A stretch of 64,000 nt of DNA, from positions 2,419,821-2,483,820 of the forward strand of contig NW_006921534.1 in NCBI RefSeq assembly GCF_000340215.1, read 5' to 3'. Both the position numbers and the translations under genes were made by a program. Shown here one piece after another: positions 12,203 through 25,200 of the stretch. Origin of the DNA: Pseudocercospora fijiensis CIRAD86 (Eukaryota; Ascomycota; Dothideomycetes; Mycosphaerellales; Mycosphaerellaceae). The notes under the pieces were generated by a model. It searched no databases and was not told the DNA's origin. It saw only the letters and a list, made by a program, of their open reading frames with translations. Each line of letters begins with the position of its first letter. Within the stretch, counting starts at the first letter, position 1.

Positions 12203-15200
12203 GAAACTATCTACCCCTAAAATCTAAAGAACTTAGGTTTACTACTCGCCGGGGAAAATCTATATATACCCGAAAATCGAATATCGCTTACTATATTAAA
12301 GCTAGACGCGTCTACCCTACTACGACTATAGAGCGATAAACTAACTCCGTAACGATTAAAATAATATCCGCGGCGGGTAAATATAATACCGCGAAGAAGC
12401 TCCTATAACTCTTATCTACCCCCGATACTATTCCGTCTAGCGCTCTTAGTCCTCCTACCTAATATTATCGGCTAGGTATCGTAGCTCCGAGTTAGTAAGA
12501 GATACGTTTAAAATACCGTAATACTCGAGCCGGTTTTAACGCCGCGAGTAGGGCAGGCTCTACGCGTTATAGGTTAGAGAAGGGCCGCGACTAGAGGGCA
12601 ATTTATAAGAGCGAAATCGGGAAAATTAGCTCGGAGAATCTAGAATAGTTTCTAGCTAGGTAAGCTCTAGAAGTCCGCTACGCTATAGAGTATTCCCGTA
12701 GAGCTTTCTACGAGGGTCGTATATACCGATCTATAGGAGATTATTCGATTTATAGTTAATCGAATCTATAACTATACTCTTAAATCTATTCGCGCGATAG
12801 TTTATACCGTCGACTATACTAATTTAGTCGACCTCTAATTCGATATTATCGAAGCTAGAATAAGGTAGATATTAAATCGATTATATAAACTATCTAAATA
12901 GCGGCCTAAGAAAAAGCTGTATCGGATCTAGGTTACTATACTACGGGCCTTAATTTACTAGCGATAGGATGTCCTATTTGTCGTAAAGACTAGTTTAGAT
13001 AAGAGCCTAATCTTCTAGGCTTTTACTATACTTACTAGATAGACTACTATCTAGTTAGTGCCTCTTACTCGGCTCGGGGCGGAGTAAGAAGCGGACTTAA
13101 AGAAGATCGTAGGGGAATACGTTAATCCCGTACTAGTTACGAGTAAGGCTAAGCGGCGGGATCTAGATTTGTTTACTAAAATTAGGGCGGGCTAGTACGA
13201 TTATATTATTCTAGGCCCGGAGTAGGCCGTATCCGATAACTTTAAGGATACCCTAAAGGATCCGAATCTTTCCTTACGTATCGGGCTAGTCGTATTCGAT
13301 GAAATTTATCTCCTCTCGAAATAGGCTAGCTTCCGCGAGGAATTCCTTATAGTCGCGTAGCTTAGGTAGCTTCTCCGCTAGGACTATATATAGTTTAGCT
13401 ATACTAGAACCCTAGATACCGTAACCTAAGCCTATATATTAAATTATAGCGGGTTTAGACCGGTCGGGTACGAGCTATATTATTCTATACGTTACGAAAA
13501 CTTCTTTTCCGATCGCGACGATCCTATCGATCCTAGCGATCGCGAGCGATCGCGAGCGATCCCGAGCGATCCTAAGCGATCCCGAGCGATCCTAAGCGAT
13601 CCCGAGCGATCCTAGAACGATAAATAGGTAACTTATAAAAGTTAGACTTTTACCTAATACTATACTAAAAATAAAACATTTTTGTCATATATTACTAAGC
13701 CGTAAACCTTCTAGATAAAAAGATATAAAGGAAAGAAAATCGCTTTTTTAGACATTTTGCTTCTAATTTATCTTTTTTTCTACTAGGGTTATAGCTTAGT
13801 AATATAGTAGAAAGGTACTCTATTTTTAGTATATTATTATAAAAAAATATAAAATTTATAGATTTTCTACGAAACTAAAGCTAGGGAAGAGAAATAAGCA
13901 ATATAGTATTTTAGCTTTTCTAAGTTATACTTTACTATTTTTAGAAATCTAAAAAATAGAACTTAAAGTTCTATATACTAATAAGAGTATTATAAATTTT
14001 TAAGTTATAATACCTAGTAGTTATCTTAGAATCTAGAAAAGAATCTCGAGTATTTCGAGTGTACTTTTTTTTAAAGTTCTGCTTATTAAGCGTCGGCTTT
14101 TGAAAGAAACCTTAACGAAATATCGGCTGCATTTAACGAAACCTTAACGAAAAAAATTTATTTATAAAAAAAACCTACGAAACCGCTAAATTTGACCTAT
14201 ATAAGTGCGTAATACCCCGAAATACCTCGTAGTAGTAGATGTATATAGAGTAGCAGTACTTGTCCCGCGTCCTTTGCGTTCCTTGCCCTCGAATTTCGGG
14301 ACGGGCCGTCCCGAAATTCGCGATCGCGAGGATCCTGTCGGACAGGATCGCGAGTAGTCGGAATTTCTAGGTCGCGGCGATCCTGTTAGACAAGATCTTT
14401 GACGTGCGATCCTAAGGATCCTAAGGATCCTAAGGATCCTAAGGATCCTAAGCGATCCTATCGACAGGATCGTCGCGATCGGTAAAAAAGTTTTCGTAAC
14501 GTAGTACTACGGACTAGTATCGATCGCGTTAACTATACGTATATCTTTAAAGAGTTAGATAAAAATATAAAGTCAGTCTATAGCTAGTTGTATTTTGTAA
14601 TTAAAAAGGCCGTAAGTACCGCGGGCTCGCCTCTACCCGCTACGGGCTCGAATTTAGCTACTACTACGCTAGCTAATACGGGCGAAGCCTAGTCCGTAGC
14701 GGACTAACGGGCTACGCTAGCGGAGATACTAAAGACTATTATCTTTATTAATAGTCGCCCGGACGTAATCGCGCTTATAAATCGCGTTCGAGCCTAGCTA
14801 GTACTTCGGACTAAGGACCTATATCGAGAAAACTAGTATTATTAGGGAAATAGGTCTAATCCTATACTAAACGTTCTTAGAATTGTCTAATTCTATATAT
14901 CCGCTATACCTATATACGATTAGGACCTACGGTTTCGTAAGTTTAGCGTAGCGGATAGTACTATCTGTATTATAATTGCTACTACCGCCCTTAGCGTAAG
15001 TATTAATATCCGTATAGTGCAAATCGTTATCTAGTAGGGTCTTATATTAGAGTATAACTACCTAAATCTTCGCTAGCGTCTCGGGCGTACCGGTCGGAAT
15101 ATAGTTCTAAGTAATCTTCGTAGCGAGGTATTCGTATTCTAGCTAGCGTAGATAAGGAATATAAAAAAACGGCTTAGGGATTAGCCGGTAGAGGGTAGCA

Positions 15201-15440
15201 AGGTCCGTAGCGGACCTCGCGTCGCCCGTAAGAGCAAGTTCTAGGCGTAGCGGGAAGGATTATACTTAATACTTAATATCGATATCTCGCTTAATAGTAA
15301 TCGAGAAAATAAGAATACCGATACTAAGGACGGCAATTCCGCTACGCCCGTAGCTTTATACGCGCCTCGTATACGCGGTGCCTACTAGTTAAATACTAAA
15401 GCGAGCCGCCGCGTAGCAGTCCTAGGGGATCTACTTAATA
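12203..15440 (+). pseudogene. RecQ-like (telomere-linked type) helicase relic, copy 1
   Basis: With RIP stops read as Q/W and the 13,490-14,501 insertion removed, the plus strand encodes a superfamily 2 helicase. The Walker A region reads VVKTSLDKSLIF (about 12,985-13,016). The inverted copy has LGKS here, so the D is a later change. A TRLGAEQEADLKK block follows. The DEAH-type motif II reads VFDEIYLLS (about 13,288-13,316). The C-terminal lobe has IIFINSRPDV (about 14,737-14,766) and the motif VI-like QRLGRTGRN (about 15,072-15,100). The arrangement resembles fungal subtelomeric RecQ-like helicases, a known repeated gene family. The product would be a nuclear DNA helicase, but this copy is dead. 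The start was removed by the Gypsy-1 fragment. Confidence 0.7.
13490..14501. mobile_element. 1,012-bp non-autonomous TIR element, TA target duplication
   Basis: The element interrupts the RecQ-like relic. Comparison with the uninterrupted inverted copy (about 49,465) shows the target ATTCTA-TA-GTACTAC, so TA is duplicated at 13,488-13,489 and 14,502-14,503. Terminal inverted repeats of about 36 bases begin CGTTACGAAAACTT. Just inside, the left end has repeats of CGAGCGATC/CCTAAGCGATC and the right end has repeats of AAGGATCCT. The core (about 13,620-14,200) is very AT-rich and shows no transposase. A TA duplication and such ends fit a Tc1/mariner-like or pogo-like non-autonomous element. Confidence 0.8.
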
Positions 15441-16960
15441 TATAGAATACGCCGTATATTTATAAAGTAAAGGACGACAAGCTTAGCGAGGATAAGTGCT
15501 TAGACCCGAAGGTATCCGTATTAAGCGAAGTCTACTACAATCGGTATAACTATAGTATACGGAGTAAACTGCCTATACCGCCGGATAGGTAGAATAGCCT
15601 TCTCCGACTAGTACCTAATTCGAGGCCCGGTTTCGTATTTACGCGGTTAACGGAGTAGTATATTACGGTTCTCGAGGATCGCGTAGCGGGGGAACACAGA
15701 TTTAGAATGCTATAGAATATACTAATAGATAAGTAGCTTATATATAGCCTTTATTAGATCTACTAGGATTATTCGAGTATAGACTAGGATACCTTCGATA
15801 GCGATATACTTAGAAGTAAGTTAGATTAGTTAGCAGTTAGGAAAAGGATAAAATATCGGATTAGGCATATACTCGATATATAGGAGTACCGCGATAAGAC
15901 GATTACTTTTAGGAGTAGCGGAGTAGCCGATTCTAGCGGCGGAGATAGTAACGAATCTAGCGATATCGAAACCGTTACTCTTCTCGATCTCCTCGTCTAG
16001 TTTATACGGTATATTAAAGAAGATATAGTCTTAAAATAGATAGAGTATAAGGCGGCGTAGGTAGCGAAGGCCGCTACGGCTAAGGTAGCGAGCGCCGCGA
16101 AGGAAGCCGAAGATACGTTACTTATAGATATACTAGACGACTAGCGCCGAGCGTACCTATAGTCTACGTAGGAGAACAATATAAATGTAGCGGCGTTAGC
16201 TATCGCTAGTTAAGAACGCCGAATTTAGTAGAGGAGAGCACTAGAAACCGGTAGTATAACTAATTTGCGGAAAATAGCGCTAATAAAGAGCGTACTTAAG
16301 GTTAGAGAATAGGCTAGTAGCGGCTCTAATTAATCCTACGGCGGGGATATTAGCGTACCTACTAGATCCGCAATAATTAATAGGTATCGATCTTTATAAG
16401 GGAGTCCTTCGAGTATATAGGATACTACTATATATCTAGTATTAGGCCTAACGGGGTAGTAGCGACTAGAAGTAGCGAGCTTCGACTCTAGGTATATATT
16501 AGAGTTCCTACTAGATACGGACCTAGCCCTCTCCGCTACGGAAGAGCTATTACCTACGAGGGCCGCTAGATCGAAGCGTAGGCGACCTAATATACCTAAA
16601 TCTACTTCCGATATAGGAATACTATCGAAAAAACGTCGTCGTAAGGAGCCTTCCGAGCTAAAGATACTAATCTATAAACAGTCCTATTTTAGTAGGGTAT
16701 ACTAATGTACTATATCGCCGTCTAGTCGCCCGCTACGGAATATAAATATCCCGTAGTAGGTAAGGCAGTATTTTAGGGTACTAGATCTAGCTCTAGCTCT
16801 AGTTTTAGAGTAGACCTTTATTTGTTCTAGTATAGAAGACTTAGATCGCGCCTTCTTTAGTCGTCTTATTTCTAGTTATATATAGCTTTATTTCCGCTAC
16901 GTATAGCCTAACTTCCGCTATATATGCCTTATTCTACTATTATACACATAACGTATATAA
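15441..16960 (+). pseudogene. Coding relic downstream of the helicase core
   Basis: The frame continues from the helicase on the plus strand with only TAG/TAA breaks. It encodes a charged protein with alternating acidic and alanine-rich parts (for example AKAATAKVASAAKEAEDT, about 16,065-16,120) and a basic KRRRPN...KKRRRK segment (about 16,575-16,645). At about 15,440 homology to the inverted copy stops. The two copies therefore carry different distal parts, or one is rearranged. It may be the C-terminal half of the helicase or a separate gene. No domain is recognised. Confidence 0.4.
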
Positions 16961-17229
16961 CGCGTTTATTCCGAACTTTACTTTATACGCTATCCGTACG
17001 TATAGTAGCTATATTTAAAAGGGCGCTTCTTCGACTTCTTCTTCTTCTCCTTCTTCTATATACCTATAGCGATTACTACCTTCTACTACTTTCGACTACT
17101 TCTAAATAAGACTTTCTAAATAAGACTACTAAGCTTTGCCCGTAGCGGTACCCTCTTTATTTACGTCGATAGATCTGCCTCCCTCTACTATCTCTAAATA
17201 AGACCTCTAAGCCTTATCCTTTCTCCGCT

Positions 17230-19270
17230 TCCTATTTAAGAATCTCTAATTATATTTAAAACCTCTAAGCCGTACGATATATTAAGTAGTAATAGCGGCG
17301 GCGGTGCTTCTCGCGGTAGCGGTACTCTTCGTAGCGGCGGTACTTCTTACGGTAGCGGTACTCCTCGTAGCGGCGGTACTCCTCGCGGCGGCGGTACTCC
17401 TCGCGGTAGCGGTAGTAGTCGCCGTCTTCAATTTCGAGGATCTACTCCTAGTAGCGATACCTTATCTAAGTTCTCGAATCTAGGAGGCTACGTAGAGTAT
17501 ATGCGTCGCCTTACGGCGTTATCTACTCTACTAGAGCCGAGTTAGATCTATCTACTATAGTATAAGATTAACGATATAGAGGCAAGTATACGCTAGCTAG
17601 ACGAGACGGACTAGGATCTACGCGCGCGCGTAAACGAGAATTTCGAGGTAGGCTATATCGATCTCTACGGCGCTATATACGAAGAAAACAACTAGTGCGT
17701 CCCTTTCGAAATATAGAATAACTAGTATAATAGAGGCCGCCTTATCGATCGTACTACGCGCGATCGACTACTAACCTTTAACCTAATACTACGCTTAGTA
17801 CTAATACTACGCTTAGTACTAATACTAGGCCTAGTACTACCGCCTCGATTCGGCGTAGGTCTAACCCGCGGCGGAACCTATTAACTCCGCTATAAGGCTG
17901 TTATAAGAGAGGCTCGCTATACTTCTAGCGAATCCGGTTCTAGCGCTAATATCTTCGATAATATATAAGAATCTATAACGTAAGTAATAAGAAGCGCCTC
18001 GATCTCGCCTTTAGATAATAGTACGACTATCTAGTAAATAAGCCCTAGTAGTAGTATTACTATAGGTAGCACTATACCGAACTAGTCTACTACTCCTAGT
18101 AATGCTACTACTCTAGGCGGGAATACGAGTATATCTAATAATACTCCGTAGCGGGTAGGTAGTACTCCGTAGCGGCTAGTCTTTCTAGGCGCCGATCCTC
18201 GTAAGCGGATTCTATTAGAGCAGTAGGCGTAAAACCTACGTAAGGTAGCGTATCGTAGTCGAGACCCTACGTAGTAGCTATAAGATAATATCTTCCGATA
18301 AGAAGCTATAGAAAAGGCCGTATCTAAGGATAGGGCAGATACTACCCTAGCTAGGGCGCGTATATAGAAGGAAAAGAATCGGATCGTACTACTAGGTAGT
18401 AGCGGTAGTAGTAGCGGGTAGTACGGCGGTAGTAGCGGTAGTATACGAACTCCGTAGAATTAGACTAGGACTCCGTAGCGATCTATACCGTTCTCCGGCG
18501 GGTCTAATACGTCTATTATATCGCTACCGACATCGAATATAGTACTCTCCTAATGTACGCTATCGATGCCCCTTCGATTCGAAAGCTACCTACTACTTAT
18601 AGGTCTATATAACTATAGCCGCTACTTAAAGGAGATCTACGACAGCGCTATACAACCGAAATAAGCTAAGACTATATATAGTAAGGACGGTATAGGTACG
18701 CGATAGCAGATATATAATCGGTACTATAGCGGGCAAGCGAAGCGGACCTACGACTAGCTACTATAGTAGTCGACTAGATAGGCTATCTAGGAGCGAATAG
18801 GTAGGAGCTTTTAATTTAATAAAGTTATCTTTAATCGTGCCTTTAATATCTTAGAAACGCTACGTAAATTAGCCGAGAAGGACCCGAAGGTATAGGAAAA
18901 GAAGTAGCGCGAGTACGTATATAAGCTCTATAGTATTATCGAAAAGTTCTACCTCGGATCCGGCGACGTCCTTAAGGAGCTCCTTAAGGGCCTAAATAAG
19001 GAGCGCGATACGAATAGCGGGCAGGTATAGGGTACGATATACGCTAATAGCCGCTCGGTCTACTACGCTAGTTATAACGGCCTATCTAAGAGCCGTACTC
19101 TCTACCTATCGCTCCTACTAGCTAATATCGTTATCGACGAAGAGGTTAAAGCAGAAGTACGCCGTTACTTGCGTACTATTAGTCCTAAGGTAGCTCGCGA
19201 GTAGTATTATAGTAAGAATATAGAGTAGATACGGGCGAGGGCTAGCCCGCTACGGACTTTCTTTACTTCT
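17230..19270 (+). pseudogene. Degraded gene with Gly/Ser-Thr-Pro-Arg repeats
   Basis: The plus-strand reading begins with a low-complexity tract of GSGTPR/SGGTPR repeats (about 17,290-17,430), encoded by GGTAGCGGTACTCCTCG-type tandem repeats. A long, mostly hydrophilic protein follows to about 19,215. It includes a second Ser/Gly tract (about 18,390-18,450) and an alpha-helical segment (about 18,830-19,200) with LRKLAEKDPKV and LKELLKGLNKERD. Breaks are almost all TAG. It lies between the RecQ-like relic and the left LTR of Gypsy-2. It is not recognised; a gag-like or DNA-binding structural protein is possible. Confidence 0.35.
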
Positions 19271-19722
19271 ATAGGTTGCTTCTTCTCTAATATTTTACTA
19301 GCTCTAGTTCTTTTAGTATCGGTACGATAGAATAGATAGTGTTTCTCGAGTAGTATTAGTATTGTTCTTGTTATATAATGCGATACGAGGGCCGAGTAGA
19401 GCTATTAGATACTATAAATCTAATTACAAAAGGCATTCTACTACTACTCTCTTGTCCGCGGCGGCCTAAAGTACTTCCGTAGCTCTTATTCGAATGTCCG
19501 TCCTTCTAGTTCGTTCGAGTTTTCGGATATAGGGTACGGATTCGGGAGTATAATAGTAGTATAGTAAAAAAACAACTACTAAAGTCGAAGTAAATATTAG
19601 AACTTCGCGTAAAACTTCCTAAAATAGACGTTATATAATTAAACTATTAGTAGGTCTAATATATCTAGTATTACATCTTCGACATTTTCAAATATTGTAT
19701 TTTAATCCGTATCTAGTCTCGC
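19271..19722. other. Non-coding, RIP-altered spacer
   Basis: Nothing recognisable is seen between the Ser/Gly relic and the Gypsy-2 LTR. The sequence is AT-rich and stop-rich in all frames. Confidence 0.4.
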
Positions 19723-19941
19723 TATAAGGAAGTAGTATATAGGGAGTATTAATACGAGCGAATAGTAGTCTTAGTATTTAACGATATCGCCTAAGAAACG
19801 AGCGATTCTCGAGGTAGGAATAGGCGCCTTATCCTATAGTACTAAGAGTTAGGTAACTCGGGGCTACCGGCGAGGCACCTCTAGGGTGCCTTATAGGTGC
19901 CTAGTAAGGGTCTCGGCGGTATAGAAGGGTATTCCCTTATA
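19723..19941 (-). repeat. Gypsy-2 3' LTR
   Basis: 219 bases, starting TATAAGGAAG and ending CCCTTATA, which are inverted termini (ancestrally TGTAAGG...CCTTACA). It is nearly identical to the LTR at 35,071; most differences are C/T or G/A of RIP type. Confidence 0.85.
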
Positions 19942-20899
19942 GTATCCCCCCCTCTTAATAGCCTATCCTTAGGTTATATATTTTTCCCGCGCCGCTACCT
20001 TATCTGCTGCTTACGCTTTCCCGCGCCGCTACTAGGTTAGTATAGCGGTGCGTAGTCTAGTAGTAGAAATATTACTACGGAACGTCGATAGTAGGATAGA
20101 GGTACCTCTAAGGTACCTCTATATAGAGCCTGTGCCCTAAGAAGAGTAGGTAGCGAGGGAGTAGTTACATATAGACCTTCGCCCTACTTCTAGTAGGAAC
20201 TACTAGTCTACTAGCATCGACGGCAAGCGCTAAACGACTAAAGAGCTATTCGCTAAGGCGTAGTCTTGCCGTATATATAGGTATCTGCTTAGCGCTATCC
20301 TATAGTATAGTTGCGCTTATTAGGCTTAGCCCTAGAACGCGCTATTTGTTTTTGTTACCTTTAAGGTAGGAGTACGGTGCCTTTAAGGTGCCTGCTTGCT
20401 TCTTCACTTAGGGAACTTTTGTATATAGGGTTTGTTTGCTACTAGGAATTAGATAATCGCGTAGTTTTCTTCTACTTTCTCCTTCCTATAATTTCGCCCT
20501 CGATATCTGCCGAATACTATAGTTTCCCCGGGAAACGTAAAGAGCGCTTATACGCTAAAGCGTAGAAGTAGTCGAGGTCGGTACGCTTAGTTTTTACTAG
20601 GAATAACGATTAATAAGGGTATGTTTATTACGCCGACCCTTTGCGTTATCTACGTTATATACGCCTTACTTACGACCTCTTTAAGTTGCCGCCGAGGTGC
20701 CTATAAGATGCTAGAAGCGTTTATACGCGAAGTGAGCACAGGTCGCTAGGGTTAAAGCGCGCGTCTCGTTAAATAACCTTCTTCTTCTTTTCGTTAATAC
20801 TAACTAATATTAGATCGTCCGCTCGATACTACTCCGCTCTAATACACTTCTCCTAGCCCCTTAAATACTAAGGCTAACACTTCTTAAGCACCGCTATTA

Positions 20900-21900
20900 C
20901 CGCTATTATTATAAGAGCTAACTCTCGCCGACCCTTTTGTTATAGCTTTAGGTTCTAGTAGTAGTAGCAGCTATAGTTTTACTCCTATTAATTAAGGCGG
21001 TAGCGGAGTGCCGCGTAGTGCTTCGGACAACTCGTTTGCGTACGCTTAGAAAACCTTAGGTCGCGGCAGCCCCTCGGAGTATTATAACGATAGCTACCTC
21101 TACGCCGATAGCGAGGCTAATACCCCCTCTAAGGACGTCCTATTTAACTTCTATAAAGTAAGTCTAGTTCTCGAGCCTCGCCTAGAGCTTCGTACTAGCT
21201 ATACTATCTACCTCGAGTGCGTCCGTAGGAGCTAGAATATCGGTACAAACAAGATAACTATCGGTAAGTAGCTTTCTATGCTAGATAGCTACGAGTTTAA
21301 GGAAAATACAAAGTGCGGCCGATGTAGACCTATGTAGGGTTAGGGTTATAAGCCCGTAAGTGTCGCCTGCGAGGCGCCTTAGAGGCACCCGCTAATCCGT
21401 TATATAGATCCCTCCTATAATGTAGTATGTAGCTAATTTCCTCGAGTACCTCTGTCGCTACGCTAAGGTGAGTATTAATAACTGTAGCGCTCTTTATTAG
21501 GATACTCTTCGCCGTAAGGCGGACTAGCGCAACTACGCCGATAAGATATAGGTAGGCTATAACCGTATCCGCCTTCGCCTAAAGAACGATAATCTCCTTA
21601 ACCGCGAACTCTCTAGCTAGGATTAGTCGAATTACGATAACTAGCTAAAGGCTAACTGTTAGGCGGCTTAGGAGGCTTTTTCGAAGGGACGCTTAGTTAA
21701 TCTAACCGCCGAGGGTTAGAATATAACCGTCGATAAGGAAATAGAGTAGTAGTGCTTTAAGGCGATTAGTAAGAAGCATCTTAGTACGAAGTTTTAGCGT
21801 CTAATCTTCCTTAGCCGTAAAGTCCGCTAAGGGACTTTCGAGAGGCATCGGAGGTACCTACGAGGGGCTTAGGTTAAGTAGGTAGGGTATAGAGTGTTAT
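20900..21900 (+). pseudogene. Antisense gene relic inside the Gypsy-2 3' region
   Basis: Between the chromodomain and the 3' LTR of Gypsy-2, the strand opposite to pol encodes a coherent protein broken only by TAG/TAA. It reads from about 21,060 (GRGSPSEYYNDSYLYADSE) through a CGRC...CE cysteine cluster (about 21,324-21,375) and a one-base frame change near 21,440. It continues to about 21,890 with a basic helical part (LRRKADQRNYADKI, QRLIFLSRKVRQGTFERHRRY). Length and internal Cys pairs suggest a small zinc-binding or DNA-binding protein. I do not recognise it. Extra ORFs between pol and the 3' LTR, sometimes antisense, are known in some plant and fungal Gypsy elements. Confidence 0.45.
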
Positions 21901-22279
21901 TTTTATAAATTCTTCGAGTAAGAATATACGCGACTCGAGAATACCTTAGGTACGCTTAGCGTATAAGTAGAGATAGGAAGGTTCTACGAACGAGTATACT
22001 TTTAATACTATTATTCTAAATAAGAAGAGGATACTCTAGATAGCTAGGAAATTAATAACGGTCGCCCGGTAATATTAATAACTTCTGTAAAGTTTACCTA
22101 CTAGTACTGCCTTAATTTCCCCTCGGTCGGAGACTAGGCCGTTAAGAAGGAGATACTTCGGTCGTCGGTAGGGTCTCGCGAGCTTTCTTAGAGGGCCTCC
22201 GAGGTACCTCCGTAGTGCTTTAGGTACCGGAGGCGTTTCTAGTCTTCTCCTTATACTCTACGAGTAGATTTAGAGAATA

Positions 22280-25200
22280 AGCTAACTACTCTTCCGTTAT
22301 CTAATCGTCCTATTCGGGCGAGTACCCCTTCTATCTAACCCTAAACTTCTTATCCTTTCCTTTTCCTTTATAAGCGACGATCTCTTCGACCTTATACTCT
22401 TCCTTCGACCTATCCTCTTCGATATCGTCGATAGGGGGTAGTTAGTATCCCTTACGAGCGTTATATCCTTCTAGTAGCGATATATAGAATACCGGGTATA
22501 AGCGCTTTATCGACGGAGGTAGGTTAAGCTTATAAGCCTAGCTTCCGAAGCGCTCTATAATAGTGAAGGGTCTAAGATATTTATTATCGAGCTTGCGGTA
22601 GGGACGCTTCGTACGAATATTCTTTACCGATAATAGGACTTAATTACCGATAGCGAAGTGCTTATTCTTCGTTAATCTATCGTAGTAGCGTTATTACAGT
22701 TCCTAAGTATACTAGAGCGAAGAGCGGGCTTCTTCGAAGTCTTTTAGTCTATTAGATAGAAACGTGTGCGCTTCTTCTACGAGCTTTTTAGTCCTTAGTA
22801 GCACTAGCGAGGTACTGTCGAGGTACCCTAGAGGTAGGTATTCCCTACTCGATGTGATCTTAATACTATTAGGAAGGTTCGGTTTAATACCGAAGGCAAC
22901 CTTAATTAGAGACTTGCTACTAGGCCTGTTATACGGTTTGCTGTTGTAAGTAAACGTAGTAGTGTATAGCAACCGAGCCTAATTGTCTTAGTCCCAATTA
23001 TAGTAGATATAGAGATAGTTCTTAAGCTACTAGTTTATACGCTTAGTCTAACCGTCGGTCTAAGGATAAAAAGCAGTACTAAGACGGCGCTTAATAGCGA
23101 GATAGTAGTAGAAAGCACTCTAGTAGGCACTAGCAAAAATCGATCCCCGATCGGAAACTAACTTATTAGAAGTTCTAGTATTACAGACGATCTTATTAAA
23201 GAAAAGCTCGGCTAGTATAACCGCGTTAATGTCCTTTATAACAGGAAAGTAACGTACTATTTTAGAGAACCGATCGACAATAACTAAGACAGAGTTGTGT
23301 ATACGACCTCTAAACCTAATAGAAGGCGGTAACCTAGTAATAAAGTCTATAGAGAGGTACCTCTAGGGTACCTTAGGGACCTCTAGTAGGCGCAGCCGAC
23401 CGTAAGGCTTGTAGTATTTAGTTTTCGTTCTTTAATAGACATCGCATTAGGAGACGTATTTAGATACTTCTTTAGTAATCCTAGGCTAATAATACTTAGC
23501 GGCGATAATGTGTTAGGTTCGTACGGTACTATAGTGCCCGGCTATAGGATTATCGTAATTCCGTCGAAGGATCTCTTACTTAAGAGCCTATAAAGAGGTA
23601 TAAAGCTAGGAATATACACTTTTCCGTCGTAACGAAGAAGGTTATTATTATTAAATTCCTAGTGTCCTTCTAGCCGAGGGCGCTAAGGTGCCTTTAAGGC
23701 ACCTAGGAGGGGCTCTATTAGTGCCTTATCCGTACCGCTTCCGGCCGCCTACGTAGCTCTAGTTCGGATATCTTCTATAAAAGCGTCCTTTTACTAAGCT
23801 TCCCGAATAAGGTCTATAAGGGACGCCGGTAGCTCGATAGTGTACGCCGTTTTACTATCTACTACCGTAGTAATAAGATAGCGAGGCATTAAGAGGTTAC
23901 GGTTCTTAGTACTAGCCGTCGGTTCTACCTTAGTAAGGTATAGTCCGACGATATTATCGAAAGCGTAGTTATTTAAGTCCTCGTTCTCTTCTTAGAGGTA
24001 GAGGCTTGCTATTATTAAATAATCCGTTTAACTACCCTCGGGCGAGTCCGTAGGAGAGGACTATTCTACTAATACGGTCGCGAGGGGCCCGCGAGGTACC
24101 TCTACGGTAGGCTACGGGCCCCGGGTAACTTCTAACTAACACTTAAGGCTAGGTAAGAGGTCCCTTAGCTCTTTGCGTTTAGTATTATCCTTAAACCTAT
24201 TAAAGTAGTTAGGGCGGCGGGAAAGGCCGTCCGATAGATTAGATATTCCCTTTTTATACTCGATCGTAAAGTTATAAGCGGCAAGGCGTTTAGCAATGCG
24301 GGCTTAACGGCTATTAAGTTCCTAAGTCGTTATAAAGTACTTTAGGTTATAATAGTCCGTTAGGACTCTAATTAGATATACTACTCCCTCGAGGCAGTAT
24401 CGCTAGACCTTAAAGCATTCGGAAATCGCTATTAATTCTTTATCTAGTATACTATAACGGATCTACGCGCCTATAAAACTCTTAGAGTAGTGGGCAATAG
24501 GGTGCTAGTAGCACTAATAAGGTGCCTCTAAGGCACCTAGTTAGAGGAGGATGCTAGTATAGGCTACATCCGAGGCATTAGTAATAACTATAATCGGTAA
24601 GGTAGGGTCGAAGTATCGCAAAATAGGAGCTTCTTAGAAGGCCTGTTTTAGAGCACGAAATAACTCTTCGGCGTCTTCCGTCTATTGCTATAGTCCTCTA
24701 ACAACCTTTTTCCTCCCCTTCCCTTTCTCTTCTAACCTCCTACTAGCTAATAACTCGTTTAATAGATAGGCGATACGCGAATATCCCTATATAAAACGTC
24801 GATAGAAGTTAGCGAAACCTAGGAAGACTTAAACGTCTCTATAACTACGAGGTATAGGCTAATCTTAGATAGCTTTTACCCGCTTTTTATCTATAACAAT
24901 ACCCTCCGGAGTAATAACAAACCCTAAGAATTCTATATACTTAGTATAGAACTCGCACTTAGAAGGTTTAGTATATAGCTTCTATTAACGCAACCTCTTA
25001 AGGACTATCCGGATATACTTGTTATACTCTTTAGGGTTCTCGGAGTAGATTAATATATCGTCTAAGTAGACTACGTAGATGCGATTAACTAATCCTATAA
25101 GGGCTTAGTTAATATATAACTAGAAAGTAGTAGGGGCATTAGCTAGCCTAAACGGTATAACGAGATACTCGAAGAGTCTATAGCGAGTCTTAAAAGCCGT

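Noticed and set aside
22764..22949. A plus-strand open frame rich in Leu
   Set aside because: It is antisense to the Gypsy-2 integrase C-terminal region, which reads well on the minus strand.
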